DNA of 64,000 nt, taken from an uncultured Halomicronema sp. (GTDB lineage: Bacteria; Cyanobacteriota; Cyanobacteriia; Phormidesmidales; Phormidesmidaceae). Position 1 is the stretch's first letter. The number at the start of each line of letters is the position of its first letter. A program made the position numbers and the translations under genes. The stretch is from positions 20,477-84,476 of the forward strand of contig CALCCA010000075.1 in assembly GCA_937899725.1 (NCBI GenBank), read 5' to 3'. The notes below the pieces were generated by a model. That model had not been told where the DNA came from, searched no databases, and was given only the letters and a program-made list of their open reading frames with translations. Below are positions 62,958 through 64,000 of this stretch, in pieces.

Positions 62958-63232
62958 CGTTTTGAACTCCTTAAGAGTGGTTGGTGAATCAATCATCTTG
63001 AGTTCTATAGTGCGGGGCCGTCCTGAGCGCTCTCTGACTGCCAAATAAGCCGGTCTTAATAGCTGCCTGAGAAATCTGAGAAAGCCGCCATGATTGCCTG
63101 AGAGCGCGTGACGCTCATCACCCACTACCGCCACATCCCTTGAAACGTCGTCGCAGATCTCGAGAGACTCAGTACCATTGAGCTACGCCACGCCTCAGAA
63201 ACAGGCATTTTGAGATGGGTGGAGCGATCGCC

Positions 63233-63751
63233 ATGAAACCGGGCAGCAAATACTATCCCCTGTATCAGCGTTTGGCCCAAGCCGAGGCCGACCCGCTCAC
63301 CCTCACGCTTGACGACATTGCCGCCTTGATTTCTGGAAAGCTACCTGAGACGGCGCGTACGCAGCGATCGTGGTGGAGCAACCGTAGCAAAGGGGCGCTG
63401 CAGGCCAATGCTTGGATCATGGCGGGCTATCACACCCAGGCGATCGACCTGGAACACCAAACGATTACGTTCAAGCGCTTTCAAGCCGCATATAAAATTC
63501 AACGGGTAGATGGCGGCATCAAATGGGATCAGGCCGCCATTCGCGCCTTGCGGAAACACATGCACCTGACGCAGTCGCAGTTCGCCGAAACGCTGGGGGT
63601 GCGCCGCCAAACCATCAGCGAATGGGAAAACGGCGTCTACGAGCCCGATCGCTCCACCACCAAACATCTCGGCTTAGTGGCCGAAAAGGAAGCCTTTGCC
63701 CCTGATCGTCAGCCACTACCTGAAGATGACGCTGACGAGGGACTGGCGTAA
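63233..63751 (+). CDS. DUF7662-like / XRE helix-turn-helix regulator
   Basis: A 172-aa protein of two parts. Residues 1 to about 80 (KYYPLYQRLAQAEADPLTLT, LPETARTQRSWWSNRSKGAL, QANAWIMAGYHTQAIDL) resemble the DUF7662 domain, often fused to nuclease or regulatory parts. Residues about 95-150 are an XRE helix-turn-helix (IRALRKHMHLTQSQFAETLG, VRRQTISEWENGVYEPD). It is probably a DNA-binding regulator. GGAG before the ATG at 63233 favours this start over an ATG at 63215. Confidence 0.8.
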   Translation: MKPGSKYYPLYQRLAQAEADPLTLTLDDIAALISGKLPETARTQRSWWSNRSKGALQANAWIMAGYHTQAIDLEHQTITFKRFQAAYKIQRVDGGIKWDQAAIRALRKHMHLTQSQFAETLGVRRQTISEWENGVYEPDRSTTKHLGLVAEKEAFAPDRQPLPEDDADEGLA

Positions 63752-64000
63752 AAACAAAGTCTCGCTAGGAAGAGAGTGGATGAGTGACAGGGTAGGGAGT
63801 CGAGGGAGGCAACGGGGGAAGGGATTAGACCCTTTTTTACGCGCCTAGCCCCCCGAGATCGCCGCAACAACTTCATCCTGGCTAAACCATCGCCCCTGCC
63901 CCAAAGCACTCACTCACCCATCAAGCCTCAAACTCACTCACCACCACACAGTCTGCCCCCTGCACCCTGGCCCCCCTGCACCCTCGCCCCCTCTGCGCCC
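63752..64000. repeat. C-rich low-complexity right edge
   Basis: No gene seen. CCCCCTGCACCCT occurs at 63956-63968 and 63972-63984 (16-base period) in a C-rich run that continues to the window end. Such tracts are common between cyanobacterial genes. Confidence 0.45.

Noticed and set aside
63150..63197. tRNA-like segment on the minus strand (GCGTAGCTCAATGGTA)
   Set aside because: It resembles the 5' half and D arm of a tRNA, but no matching anticodon stem, T arm or acceptor 3' strand follows. It may be a tRNA-derived scrap, but nothing supports a functional tRNA.

Overview
The window is a cyanobacterial chromosome segment. The evidence is a psaF-psaJ-psaL photosystem I cluster, a sodium/bicarbonate transporter with its PII-like partner (sbtA-sbtB), a CRR6-type NDH-1 assembly factor, an NdbB-type quinone reductase, DUF1995 and DUF4112 proteins, and very frequent GCGATCGC (HIP1) octamers. 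An intact hetR just downstream of a secreted protein with four RG(S/T)GR motifs points to a filamentous cyanobacterium. Nothing in the window shows whether it makes heterocysts.

Layout. 0.3-2.3 kb: sbtA-sbtB on the minus strand with a structured leader and a strong terminator. 3.3-5.8 kb: a small membrane protein and an FAD oxidoreductase. 5.8-7.5 kb: the PatX-like/HetR pair. 7.8-12.4 kb: a CpdA-type phosphodiesterase, a PAS histidine kinase and an M50-CBS protease, then tRNA-fMet. 12.7-16.7 kb: a lipoprotein, DUF4112, a truncated Uma2 and pcrA. 16.8-20.3 kb: an island of toxin-antitoxin modules. It holds an intact PemK/MazF pair, a DUF4160 remnant with DUF2442, and an AT-richer 640-aa protein whose tail looks like an antitoxin and overlaps a RelE/ParE toxin. 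20.3-26.2 kb: a Tat-exported aldo/keto reductase, wecB, crr6 and a prohibitin. 26.3-30.5 kb: four minus-strand genes for secreted or membrane proteins. 31-39 kb: a MITE-like repeat, an MlaE permease, a degenerate serine recombinase, ndbB with a HAD hydrolase, and a coiled-coil T5orf172 protein. 39-47.4 kb: a large PPC-TPR-CHAT protein, a leucine-rich-repeat protein, a pentapeptide/HhH membrane protein and a full-length Uma2. 47.4-55.8 kb: housekeeping and transport genes, a second MITE copy and a frameshifted PIN toxin. 55.9-60 kb: cobyrinate a,c-diamide synthase, psaL, psaJ, psaF and the divergent tsaD. 60.3-64 kb: a PEP-CTERM protein, an N-acetyltransferase cut off next to an IS4-type transposase remnant, a secreted protein with 14 tandem repeats, and an XRE regulator.

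The items most worth attention are: the multi-copy RG(S/T)GR precursor beside a HetR that has Ala at the position of Anabaena Ser152; the antitoxin-tailed chimera overlapping a RelE-type toxin; and the secreted F-D-E-L-R-R-E-N-L-D-K-D repeat protein. All family assignments were made by reading sequences and recalling families; no database search was run.
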